64,000 nucleotides of DNA, taken from positions 52,923 through 116,922 of the forward strand of contig JAFQFV010000005.1 in assembly GCA_017398555.1 (NCBI GenBank), given 5' to 3'. Source of the stretch: Alistipes sp. GTDB taxonomy: Bacteria > Bacteroidota > Bacteroidia > Bacteroidales > Rikenellaceae. Both the position numbers and the translations under genes were made by a program. This document shows positions 46,298-55,148 of the stretch, one piece after another (the stretch's first letter is position 1; the number at the start of each line of letters is the position of its first letter). Under the pieces are notes generated by a model. The model worked only from the letters and a program-made list of their open reading frames with translations, searched no databases and had not been told where the DNA came from.

Positions 46298-47770
46298 TTA
46301 CAACGAATAGTCGTACTCAAGGATAGTCGATAGGCGATTCTTCGTTGTGGCTCCGGCAAGGTGGGTAGTTACGCCGAGGTATAGTTTTGTGCCGCCCTCC
46401 TTAATCTGCATACCCTCAGCCTCGGAGAAGAGGTTTTCGTTGAGATTGAGTAATCTCTTCATATTATCGAAGTCGGATATTGCTGCCACTCTTGTTCGCG
46501 GAGCAAGGCGTTTCCCGTTGTAGTCAAAGACCTCAAGATATGCCCTTGCATTGTCATAAACGCCGCTACCTGATACCTTCTCAAGTGGCTGACCCTCATA
46601 CCAATAGATCTTATCGCCATATATAGCTTGACCCTGAAAACTGCAAGACCAAGTCTTGCTGTAGTCCTTTGAATTGAGGCTGGAAGCGACGCGGAATGAG
46701 CCGAGTGGGGTGAGCGAATCAAGCACGCGTGCATTGAGGGTGACTTTGCCCTCTTTACGAGTGGTGCCTGTGTCTGTCTCGCCGCCCCAAGTGAGGGTTA
46801 GAGTTATGCTCTGCTCCTTGAGTGCCAACACGTCATCAAGGTTGTAAACGATGCAGTGGCGTTTGCTGCTTGTGGTTGTGCTGGCTGTTACGAGTAATCG
46901 GCGATGTTCAAAATCGGGAGTTACCTGCAAGTTGTGTACAGACCACTTTGTGCCTGAAGCATCCGTATAGCTGCTCAGATAGAAGTTTTCACCAGTGTAG
47001 TGCTCAAAGGTTGTTTTCGGCTGGAAACGGATGCGGCTGAAGGTCTTGTTGTTGGTGTAGTCGTTACCTGAGATAGTGCCGTTTGAGCCGACCCAAATAA
47101 AGTCTTCACCGCCATCTGTAGCCTTCTCAACGCAGAGATTTGTTCCGTGGCCAAACCAGCGGAGCAACATCTCCTCACCACTGCGTGTGCTATCGCCGTA
47201 AGCTCCTCGTTTTACGCGACTTACCACAACGATCCACTTGCTGTTCATAGTGGCGTCACTGCCGCACTGACTGAAGTATATGTATCCATTCTCGCTCGAA
47301 TCGTAGAAGTCGAAACACTGCATAACAGTTCCCGGATATCTGAGCTGGCGCGATGAGAATATCATCCTCTCACTGAGCAGGCTCTCAAGGGTTATTGGGT
47401 CGGGCTCCGGCTCCGGTTCGGGCTGTGGTGGCTGCGATGCACCGACAATGGTAATTGTTGCCGTAGCTGTCAGTTGCTCAAGGTGTTTGCAAAATATCTT
47501 TACCGAACCTGAACGGATGGCAGTAACAACTCCGTTGTTATCTACGGTAGCTATAGCATCGCTTGTTGAAGACCAACTGAAGAAGTCGTTGCTGTAAGAG
47601 GGTACGCTGATAGCACTTAACTGTACCGACTCTCCAACGCGTATGGTTGTGCTTGCAGGGGTGATTTTGAGCGACTCCAATACAATCGACTCGCTGCCCG
47701 TCTCAATCTGTTCGCAGGCAATGAAAAACAGAGGTAAAATCCAAAGGGAAATGGCTAATAATCTCTTCAT
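46298..47770 (-). CDS. BIG2-domain lipoprotein with TagC / phage-RBP-like propeller
   Basis: 490 residues. Lipobox FIAC gives Cys19. A bacterial Ig-like BIG2 domain covers about 30-110 (SLKITPASTTIRVGESVQL, then VDNNGVVTAIRSGSVKI). A PEPEPEPDP linker follows. The remaining 360 residues have VMQCFDF...GYIYFSQ, LLRWFGHGTNLCVE...DFIWVGS and a C-terminal EAEGMQIKEGGTKLYLGVTT. These signatures resemble, from memory, the beta-propeller shared by TagC, phage P68 receptor-binding proteins and helveticin-J-like proteins. Such folds bind cell-wall or surface polymers. The lipoprotein anchor suggests surface binding rather than a released bacteriocin. Confidence 0.6.
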   Translation of the reverse strand: MKRLLAISLWILPLFFIACEQIETGSESIVLESLKITPASTTIRVGESVQLSAISVPSYSNDFFSWSSTSDAIATVDNNGVVTAIRSGSVKIFCKHLEQLTATATITIVGASQPPQPEPEPEPDPITLESLLSERMIFSSRQLRYPGTVMQCFDFYDSSENGYIYFSQCGSDATMNSKWIVVVSRVKRGAYGDSTRSGEEMLLRWFGHGTNLCVEKATDGGEDFIWVGSNGTISGNDYTNNKTFSRIRFQPKTTFEHYTGENFYLSSYTDASGTKWSVHNLQVTPDFEHRRLLVTASTTTSSKRHCIVYNLDDVLALKEQSITLTLTWGGETDTGTTRKEGKVTLNARVLDSLTPLGSFRVASSLNSKDYSKTWSCSFQGQAIYGDKIYWYEGQPLEKVSGSGVYDNARAYLEVFDYNGKRLAPRTRVAAISDFDNMKRLLNLNENLFSEAEGMQIKEGGTKLYLGVTTHLAGATTKNRLSTILEYDYSL

Positions 47771-48149
47771 ATTCGGTTTTGTTTGTTTGCTTTTGATTAT
47801 GCAAAGGTAGCAATATTATTTGAATTTACGTTGTACCGTAGAGAACTTAAATAGCCATATTGCCGTGCACCTCTCTTTTTAAGAGAGGTACACAACTACA
47901 AAGATAGATAAATTTTCAATATATGCATATTTTTTTTCGATTTTTTACATAAAACTTATCTCAAACACTCCCCTAAAGCCACCTAACTCATTGATTCTTT
48001 ACTAACTGTACCTCTCTTAAAAAGAGAGTAATATGCAAAATAGCCATTAAAATTGCCGATAAATTGCTGTTAGAACAGCGTCTGCAAAAGGATGGCGTGC
48101 AAAAGTGCAAAACACAAACAAACTAAACATAAACTTAAACCTAACCTAA
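47771..48149. promoter_or_regulatory. Divergent control region between BIG2 lipoprotein and uptake locus 2
   Basis: 379 bp, AT-rich, without a credible gene. Two -7 box matches face the BIG2 gene on the minus strand: TACCTTTG (47802-47809) and TATCTTTG (47899-47906). An inverted repeat pairs GTGCACCTCTCTT (47865-47877) with AAGAGAGGTACAC (47881-47893), and a related GTACCTCTCTT palindrome recurs at 48008-48028. The phrase AATAGCCAT with ATTGCCG nearby also occurs twice (about 47850-47866 and 48039-48059). No TAnnTTTG box for the SusC gene was found, so locus 2 may use an alternative sigma or a regulator binding these repeats. Confidence 0.5.
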
Positions 48150-51100
48150 ATGAGGAACTTTACTTTTAAGGACGAAGTCGGGGCTATCTCCTCGAACTTC
48201 TCGCTTAAAGATGGGGTACGCAGATTGCTTGTTTTGGTAATCTGCATCTTCTGTGGTTCGCTTATCTCTTATGCCCAATCCCTGGTAAAGGGAACCGTCT
48301 ATAGTCAGGCGGAGGGGGAGAAACCACAACCCCTGATTGGTGCTACGGTGACTGTCAAGGACTCTACCGTGGGTACTACGACCGATATTAACGGTCACTA
48401 TTCGATTGATGTGCCATCGAAAGATGCTGTGCTGATGTTCGAGTTTATCGGATATAAGACCGAGGAGGTTGCAGTAGGTGCACGTACACTTATTGATGTA
48501 ACCCTTCAGGATCAGTCTCAACGCATTAGCGAGGTGGTGGTAACCGCTCTGGGTATCACACGCCAGGAGAAGAGTCTGGGATATGCCGTATCGAAGCTCA
48601 GCAATGAGGAGTTTACCACAGTCGAGTCGGCAAACTGGCTCAGCGGTCTGAATGGTAAGGTGGCGGGTCTTAATATGGACGCCTCTTCTGCAGGCCCTGC
48701 GGGCTCTATGCGTGTGACACTTCGTGGTGAGGGTTCACTCTCGCACGATAAGAATACGGCGCTCTTTGTTGTCGATGGTGTGCCTATCAACTCCTCTATG
48801 GAGGCCAACTCATCTGGTACATCTTATGGCGATAACGATGCCCCTATCGACTACGGTAATGGCGCGGGTGATATTAACCCTGACGATATCGAGTCTATCT
48901 CTGTACTTAAGGGCCCTTCAGCAACAGCACTCTATGGTTCTCGCGCTGCAAATGGTGCGATTATCATCACCACAAAGTCGGGAAAGAAGGGTAAGGGTCT
49001 TGGTATTCAGTACTCGACAAACGTTGTACTCGACCAGCCTGGCTTCTGGCCTGATTTCCAGTATGAGTATGGCGCAGGAAACTGGGGTTACTCGGGTATT
49101 GTTCGTGATGAGACCGACCTCTTCCCTGCGGAGTACTCTTTCTGGACTGTTACTGCAAATAAGACCGATACAGGTAAGAAGGTGGGTCGCTACCACTCTC
49201 GTTTCTCGTATGGTGAGAAGATTGAGGGTCAGATGCGCTATATGTACGAGTCTCGCGATTGGGAGAGTGATACATATACACGCCTTCCGTACAAGGTGTA
49301 TGACAACTACAAGAACTTCTTCAATACCGGTGTGACTTGGACCAACTCTCTGGCTATTGATGCAGGTGACGGCAAGGGTCAGTCTATGCGTGTATCTATC
49401 AAAGACGTGCGAAATAGTTGGATTGTTCCAAATACGGGCTATAATACTCAGAGCGTCGGCGTATCTATGTCGAGCAAGAAGAATCGTTATATCAACGCAC
49501 AGGCGAAGATTAACTACTATCGCAAGCACTCTGATAACCTGCCAATCTCGGGTTATAACGACTCATCACCACTCAAGTCGCTCATGTGGTTGCCGGTATC
49601 GGTTACCGATCGTGGTGTGTATAGCGAGTATGCAAATAACTATACCGACCTCTATTGGGAGCAGAATGAGGGTACGCTGATTAACAACCAATCCGATAAC
49701 CCTTATCTGATGAGCTATGAGCACCTCAATACTCAGCAGCGTGACCGCCTCTACGGTAATGTGTCGGTTACTGCAAATCTCTATCGTGATATTCTGACAC
49801 TTACACTGCGTACAGGTATCGACCTTAATAACGACTTCCGTACACAGCGCAAGCCGTTCTACTCTCGTTCATACTTGCAGGGTATGTATCGTGAGCAGAC
49901 CACTCGTAAGATTGAGATAAATAATGACTTCCTGCTTGCATTTAAGAAGGATTTTGCCAACGGTATCTCGCTCAACGCTTCGTTTGGTGGTAATAATATG
50001 ACCTTCCGCTACTCGAATATCAATCTTAAGGCGAATATGCTCGATGCAAAGAATATCTATATGATATCGAATGTAAAGGGTCAGCTCGCTACATCTATCG
50101 TGCGCCAGAATAAGAGCATCAACTCATTCTACGGCTTTGTGACATTTGGTTACCGCGATATGTTCTACATTGATATTACAGGTCGTAACGACTGGTCTTC
50201 AACACTTGCAAAGGGTAATAACTCATACTTCTACCCATCCGTTAGTGCGAGTGTGCTGCTCAATGAGATATTCAACTTCCGCGCAAATGCCGATTGGATT
50301 AACCTGCTTAAACTGCGTGCATCGTGGGCAAATGTGGGTAATGATACAGACCCATACCAGATTATCGACTGCTACTCAAATAGCGCGGACTTCTCAAGTG
50401 CTTATGCCCTTACAGCATCGCTTAAGAACCCTAACCTGCGTCCTGAGAATGTACGTAGCTGGGAGGCCGGTATCGAGGCGAAGTTGTTCAAGGGTCGTTG
50501 GGGCTTTGATATAGCCTTCTACGACTCAAGCACTACAGATCAGATTATCTCTGTGCCTACAGATTGGATTACAGGTGCATCAAGCACTATGATTAATGCC
50601 GGAGAGGTACGTAACTACGGTGTCGAGCTCTCGACAAATATCCGCCCTGTATGGACAAAGAATTGGAAATTCAATATCTCACTCAACTGGTCTAAGAACT
50701 GGAACTACCTCGAGTCGCTTGCCGATGGAGTGGATGTATGGCAGCTCAATAAGAATACCATTGGTAGCCGCGTGCTCATCTACGCATATCCTGGTCAGCG
50801 ATTGGGTCAGATTTATGGTACAGGCTTCAAGCGCGCTCCTGAGGGTGCCTTCTACTACAATGAGGCGGGTCAGAGAGTGGATTGCTCAAATCAGGTTATC
50901 GTCGATAAGGGTACGGGTAACCCAATCTTGAGCGAGGAGCTGACTTACGTTGGTAATATGTATCCGAAGTGGAGAGCAGGTGCAAACTTTAACCTCCGCT
51001 ATAAGAGTTTGGCTCTGACTATGGCCTTTACCGCATCTTACGGTGGTCGTGCATACTCACTCACAAATGCGATATTCTCGTATATGGGTAAGAATACCAA

Positions 51101-51506
51101 CTCTCTTGAGGGTCGTTACGACGGTCTTATCCACGACGGTGTGAATGCAAATTCAGACGGTACATTCACCAAGAACACAACAGTTACTACAAACATTGTG
51201 GACTACTGGAACGCTTGCGTATGGCACCGTAATAATGTGGAGATGAATACATTTGACACCTCATTCCTCAAACTTAAGGAGTTGCGTTTGGAGTACGCAC
51301 TGCCTAAGAAGGTTATTTCACGCACAAAGGGTCTTCAGGGCCTCTCTGTTGCGCTCTTTATGACAAATGTCTTCTGTGTAACTAAATGGCCTCAGTTTGA
51401 TCCGGAGGTGGCATCTATCTCAGGTGGCTCACTCTATGGTGGTGTTGAGACAGGTAGCTACCCAATGACACGCAACTATGGTTTCAATATCAAACTTAAA
51501 TTCTAA
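48150..51506 (+). CDS. SusC/RagA TonB-dependent receptor without STN domain (locus 2)
   Basis: 1118 residues. The chosen start gives a 23-residue polar N-terminus before the hydrophobic signal core (LLVLVICIFCGSLIS, ending YAQ). Inserted next are a CarboxypepD_reg domain about 48-115 (TTTDINGHYSIDV), a TonB-box-like segment EVVVTALG, and the plug with LRGEGSL and the SusC-typical ESISVLKGPSATALYGSRA. The barrel ends NYGFNIKLKF. It imports an unknown ligand with the SusD protein 12 bp downstream. Lacking STN and a linked FecR, it cannot use the relay of locus 1. Codon bias is milder than in locus 1. Confidence 0.97.
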   Translation: MRNFTFKDEVGAISSNFSLKDGVRRLLVLVICIFCGSLISYAQSLVKGTVYSQAEGEKPQPLIGATVTVKDSTVGTTTDINGHYSIDVPSKDAVLMFEFIGYKTEEVAVGARTLIDVTLQDQSQRISEVVVTALGITRQEKSLGYAVSKLSNEEFTTVESANWLSGLNGKVAGLNMDASSAGPAGSMRVTLRGEGSLSHDKNTALFVVDGVPINSSMEANSSGTSYGDNDAPIDYGNGAGDINPDDIESISVLKGPSATALYGSRAANGAIIITTKSGKKGKGLGIQYSTNVVLDQPGFWPDFQYEYGAGNWGYSGIVRDETDLFPAEYSFWTVTANKTDTGKKVGRYHSRFSYGEKIEGQMRYMYESRDWESDTYTRLPYKVYDNYKNFFNTGVTWTNSLAIDAGDGKGQSMRVSIKDVRNSWIVPNTGYNTQSVGVSMSSKKNRYINAQAKINYYRKHSDNLPISGYNDSSPLKSLMWLPVSVTDRGVYSEYANNYTDLYWEQNEGTLINNQSDNPYLMSYEHLNTQQRDRLYGNVSVTANLYRDILTLTLRTGIDLNNDFRTQRKPFYSRSYLQGMYREQTTRKIEINNDFLLAFKKDFANGISLNASFGGNNMTFRYSNINLKANMLDAKNIYMISNVKGQLATSIVRQNKSINSFYGFVTFGYRDMFYIDITGRNDWSSTLAKGNNSYFYPSVSASVLLNEIFNFRANADWINLLKLRASWANVGNDTDPYQIIDCYSNSADFSSAYALTASLKNPNLRPENVRSWEAGIEAKLFKGRWGFDIAFYDSSTTDQIISVPTDWITGASSTMINAGEVRNYGVELSTNIRPVWTKNWKFNISLNWSKNWNYLESLADGVDVWQLNKNTIGSRVLIYAYPGQRLGQIYGTGFKRAPEGAFYYNEAGQRVDCSNQVIVDKGTGNPILSEELTYVGNMYPKWRAGANFNLRYKSLALTMAFTASYGGRAYSLTNAIFSYMGKNTNSLEGRYDGLIHDGVNANSDGTFTKNTTVTTNIVDYWNACVWHRNNVEMNTFDTSFLKLKELRLEYALPKKVISRTKGLQGLSVALFMTNVFCVTKWPQFDPEVASISGGSLYGGVETGSYPMTRNYGFNIKLKF

Positions 51507-51518
51507 CAGGCATAAATT

Positions 51519-53030
51519 ATGAAAACAATGAAAAATTATCTTATTCTCATAGGTTTGTGCTTGGTGACACTCTTCTCATGCACAAACAATTTTGAGGAGA
51601 TTAACAAAAACCCTAACCAGCCCGCTTATGGCGAGATAAACGCCATAAACCTGCTGCAGGTACTTACAATGAACGCCTCAGATCGTTGGTTGAACCACAC
51701 TTGGACGCTCAATGGAGAGCTTATACAGTACACCGTTTCGGGTACAAGTAATAACTCTTATCACCGCTTCGTAATTCCGAACACCACTACAGCCGGTTGC
51801 TGGAATTGGTACGCTCGTCTTGCTGCAACAGCTGATGAGATGGAGCGTTTGGCAATCAAGTATGACGACCAGAACTGTCAGGCCGTAGCACTTACACTCA
51901 AGGTGCTCTTTATGTCGAACCTGACAGACTGCTTTGGCGATGTGCCTTACTCCGAGGCGTTTGGAAATATCAATGGCGAGAAGATTAATAAGCCTAAGTT
52001 CGATACTCAGAAGGATGTCTATACAAAGCTCTTTGAGCAGCTGGAGCAGGCAAATGAGCTCTACAACACCTCTGAACCGTTTGAGGCATCACGAGATCTG
52101 CTCTATAATGGCGATATTACAAAGTGGCGTAAGTTTAACAACTCACTCTACCTGCGTCTGCTGATGCGTATGAGTAACCGTGATAATGTCTTTGCTGTAG
52201 GTAAGAAGATTCAGGAGATATATCTCAATCCGAACCGCTATCCTGTCTTTGCAAGCAATGATGATAATGCAACCCTCTACTTTGATGAGGTTGAGCCGTT
52301 TGTAAACTACTTCGGTGCATATACTTTGGCTCAGTTTGCCTCTCCGCGTAAGGCTTGTATTACAACAATCAATATGATGAAGTCGCCTGGTGACCCTCGT
52401 CTGCCAATCTACTATACTCAGAATGGTGGTGCGTGGAACGGTTATCCGAGCGGTGAGCCTACATCCGAGATTGAGGGTGAGACCAATATCGCCTATATCA
52501 ACCAGGCAACTTTGGGCTCATATAGCTCTCCACTCTCATTTATGAAGTATGATGAGGTGCTCTTTATCTACTGCGAGGCAATCTGGCGTGGCTGGATTCC
52601 TGGAGGCGAGTCTCTTGCAAATCACTACTACACCAACGCTATTAAGGCCTCTATCGCCTATTGGAGTAGTGTCGATCCTGCGGGGACATCTATTACAGAC
52701 CTTACTGTCGAGCGTTTCCTGAAGAAGGCCCCTTATACCAACGAGTTGGAGACAATTATCAATCAGAAATATATTGCGCTCTTCTGGACAGGCTTTGAGG
52801 CATGGCACGAGTATCGTCGTACAGGCTTCCCATCCCTGCCTATCGGTCAGGCAACAAGCAATGACCATATTATCCCGCGTCGCTTCTGCTATCCGGATAA
52901 TACCACTATCACCAATTCGGAGAACTATAATGAGGTCGTTACCCGCCTAAGGAAGGTTTACTACGGCGGTGACGATATGAAGACTCCGGTATGGTGGTCT
53001 AAGAACGCTATTGAGAGGGGTATAGAGTAG
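51519..53030 (+). CDS. SusD/RagB-family surface lipoprotein (locus 2)
   Basis: 503 residues with lipobox LFSC (Cys21 region) followed by TNNFEEINKNPNQP, the signature of the SusD-like 2 group. The middle contains LFMSNLTDCFGDVPYSEAF, the usual SusD TPR motif, and the C-terminus ends with RLRKVYYGGDDMKTPVWW. It should bind substrate over the SusC barrel. The next gene starts 12 bp later. Confidence 0.95.
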   Translation: MKTMKNYLILIGLCLVTLFSCTNNFEEINKNPNQPAYGEINAINLLQVLTMNASDRWLNHTWTLNGELIQYTVSGTSNNSYHRFVIPNTTTAGCWNWYARLAATADEMERLAIKYDDQNCQAVALTLKVLFMSNLTDCFGDVPYSEAFGNINGEKINKPKFDTQKDVYTKLFEQLEQANELYNTSEPFEASRDLLYNGDITKWRKFNNSLYLRLLMRMSNRDNVFAVGKKIQEIYLNPNRYPVFASNDDNATLYFDEVEPFVNYFGAYTLAQFASPRKACITTINMMKSPGDPRLPIYYTQNGGAWNGYPSGEPTSEIEGETNIAYINQATLGSYSSPLSFMKYDEVLFIYCEAIWRGWIPGGESLANHYYTNAIKASIAYWSSVDPAGTSITDLTVERFLKKAPYTNELETIINQKYIALFWTGFEAWHEYRRTGFPSLPIGQATSNDHIIPRRFCYPDNTTITNSENYNEVVTRLRKVYYGGDDMKTPVWWSKNAIERGIE

Positions 53031-53041
53031 AAATTCAAGAT

Positions 53042-55135
53042 ATGTACGATATGAAACATATACTATATAACATAAAGCGAGGTGTTGCAGCACTGACCCT
53101 CGTATTGGCCTTGGCAGCCAGCTCTTGTCAGCAGCCTGAGCCGACAGTAGGCTCGGATGTGGAGATATTCCAGATTGTTGATGGGGAGCAGGTGGCTCTT
53201 GGCGAGATAGATGCCGCTTTGGGTGGCCAGAAGTATGAGTTTGTCCTCTTCTCCAATATCGGAGAGTGGCAACTCAAGCCTACTTATGAGGAGGATAACG
53301 AGTGGTGTAAGGCTTGGCCGTCAGAGGGTAAGAATGATGCTCGTATCGCCATCAAGGTCTTCGAGAATGATACGGCGTATCCTCGTACCTGTGAGATGAA
53401 TGTTGTCTCTCGCGGTAAGGTTATGGCGACAATTACATTCAATCAGGTTGCAAATCAGCCAAGTATGGAGCTCTCATACGCATATCCTGATGATACAAAG
53501 ATTGTGAACGAGTTTGGCGAGAAGTTTAAGATTCGCATCGACTCAAATATCGAGTGGAAGGCAGAGGTGACTTATAACTCAGGCTGGCTTGCGCTCGGAG
53601 AGAAGGGTAGTGACTACCAGGAGCTCGTTGTAACAGAAAACCCTACAACCGAGGAGCGTATCTCATCTGTAAAGTTCCGCGCTATAGGTACCGATATTGA
53701 GCATATTCTCTATATCCGTCAGGGTACTGCAGAGGACTTTAATGCTGCCAGCAAATATACTATCGCACAGACCCTTATGCTCCTTGATGAGGGCGTGGGT
53801 GTTGTCAGCGATAATGTATATGTTCAGGGCTATGTCGTTAGTGATTTGGAGTCAGGAAACTTCGACCCTACACAGATGATTGTCATGGATGATAGCGGCA
53901 GCGCTATATGTGTGGAGTTTGAGGATGCGGACTCTAATATCTATCCGCTCAACACCTTTGTCACTCTCCACCTTAAGGATATGGCATTTACACTTGATCA
54001 GGGCGTAGGCGTTGATGAGAGCACATTTGCTACAAAACTTGCCGGTTTCCCAAGTTCGCGTGTTAAGTTCTCAGAGCCTTCATCAGGTATTGCACCTATT
54101 GTTCTTAACTCGGTTGAGGAGATGGGTATGTATGAGCACTGTCTGGTAACTCTGAAGAATGTGGAGTATGCCGTGCCTTATGGTACTTATGTGAATGTTA
54201 ATGAGGACTTCAGCGGCGACTATTTGGACTATGCTTATAGCTATTCACAGCCGTTCAATACCTTCTATAACGAGTACGTACATCCATTGCGCGATGCTAA
54301 CGATGACCTTACAGAGGTATATACTCTCCGCAGTGCTAAGTTCCGCGCATCGCGCCTTATTCCTGAGGGCTCGGGCGATATTACAGGTGTAGTTATGCGC
54401 CGTACAAAGGGGGAGAAGAGCATCTATCACCTGCGTATGCGCTCGTTGGAGGATGATAAGATTTCGGAGGACCCTGCAACTCGCCGCGCAAAGACCGTGA
54501 TGCAGATTGGCCCATGGACAGAGAAGAAGCGCCTGGATAAGGTTACCTCTTCAATAGGTGTGGGTCACCTCCGCACATCTGCATCAAATGAGGGTGCAGT
54601 GCTTGGTGCATCAAGTGTATCTATCTACCTCTCAGACTCTTGGGCTCGTTGTGTGCCTGCAACAATCAATGAGCAGAATGGCAAGTGGTACCCACTCTAT
54701 GCAACTGCTGAGGGCGTTACTTACTTCAGCGTTTCGGCAATTAATTGGTGGGGTAATAACTATAACCGCATCACAGATTGCGATGGTGTGGCTTGGATTA
54801 TTACAACAAGTACTACAGGTATTGAGGGTCAGTTGTCACTCGATTTGGCTATGTGTAGCTCAAGTGGTGGCCCGATGTACTTTATGGTCGAGTATGCTAC
54901 AAGTGAGAGCGCTCCGATTGACGAGTGGACTGCTGTTAAGGAGATTATCGCAGCCAATTCATCTATGTCATACGGTCAGAAGCTATACACTATCGATTTG
55001 CCACAGCAGTGTAACAATGTCCCTAACTTGGTTATTCGTCTGCGCGTGTCACAGAATATGCGTTCAAAGAATACCTCGGCTATTGATGCGTCAGGAAATT
55101 GTAAAATCGGTCTTATTCGTTTAAGTAGTAGATAA
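53042..55135 (+). CDS. BACON / DUF5689 surface lipoprotein (locus 2)
   Basis: 697 residues (start at 53042; ATG 53051 is also possible). Lipobox SSC puts the lipidated Cys near 29. BACON-like beta domains cover about 35-130 and 135-225. A DUF5689-type domain, an OB-like fold with VYVQGYVVSD and IVMDDSGSAICVEF, covers about 230-455. The C-terminal 220 residues contain paired Trp and Gly-rich strands (LSLDLAMCSSSGGPMYFMVE) as in carbohydrate-binding or adhesion modules. No catalytic residues recognised; a surface binding role is inferred from position. Confidence 0.75.
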   Translation: MYDMKHILYNIKRGVAALTLVLALAASSCQQPEPTVGSDVEIFQIVDGEQVALGEIDAALGGQKYEFVLFSNIGEWQLKPTYEEDNEWCKAWPSEGKNDARIAIKVFENDTAYPRTCEMNVVSRGKVMATITFNQVANQPSMELSYAYPDDTKIVNEFGEKFKIRIDSNIEWKAEVTYNSGWLALGEKGSDYQELVVTENPTTEERISSVKFRAIGTDIEHILYIRQGTAEDFNAASKYTIAQTLMLLDEGVGVVSDNVYVQGYVVSDLESGNFDPTQMIVMDDSGSAICVEFEDADSNIYPLNTFVTLHLKDMAFTLDQGVGVDESTFATKLAGFPSSRVKFSEPSSGIAPIVLNSVEEMGMYEHCLVTLKNVEYAVPYGTYVNVNEDFSGDYLDYAYSYSQPFNTFYNEYVHPLRDANDDLTEVYTLRSAKFRASRLIPEGSGDITGVVMRRTKGEKSIYHLRMRSLEDDKISEDPATRRAKTVMQIGPWTEKKRLDKVTSSIGVGHLRTSASNEGAVLGASSVSIYLSDSWARCVPATINEQNGKWYPLYATAEGVTYFSVSAINWWGNNYNRITDCDGVAWIITTSTTGIEGQLSLDLAMCSSSGGPMYFMVEYATSESAPIDEWTAVKEIIAANSSMSYGQKLYTIDLPQQCNNVPNLVIRLRVSQNMRSKNTSAIDASGNCKIGLIRLSSR

Positions 55136-55148
55136 TAGTAGTTGAGTT

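Noticed and set aside
47865-48028. CRISPR-like repeat pair
   Set aside because: Only two imperfect palindromic copies, unequal length and no regular spacers.
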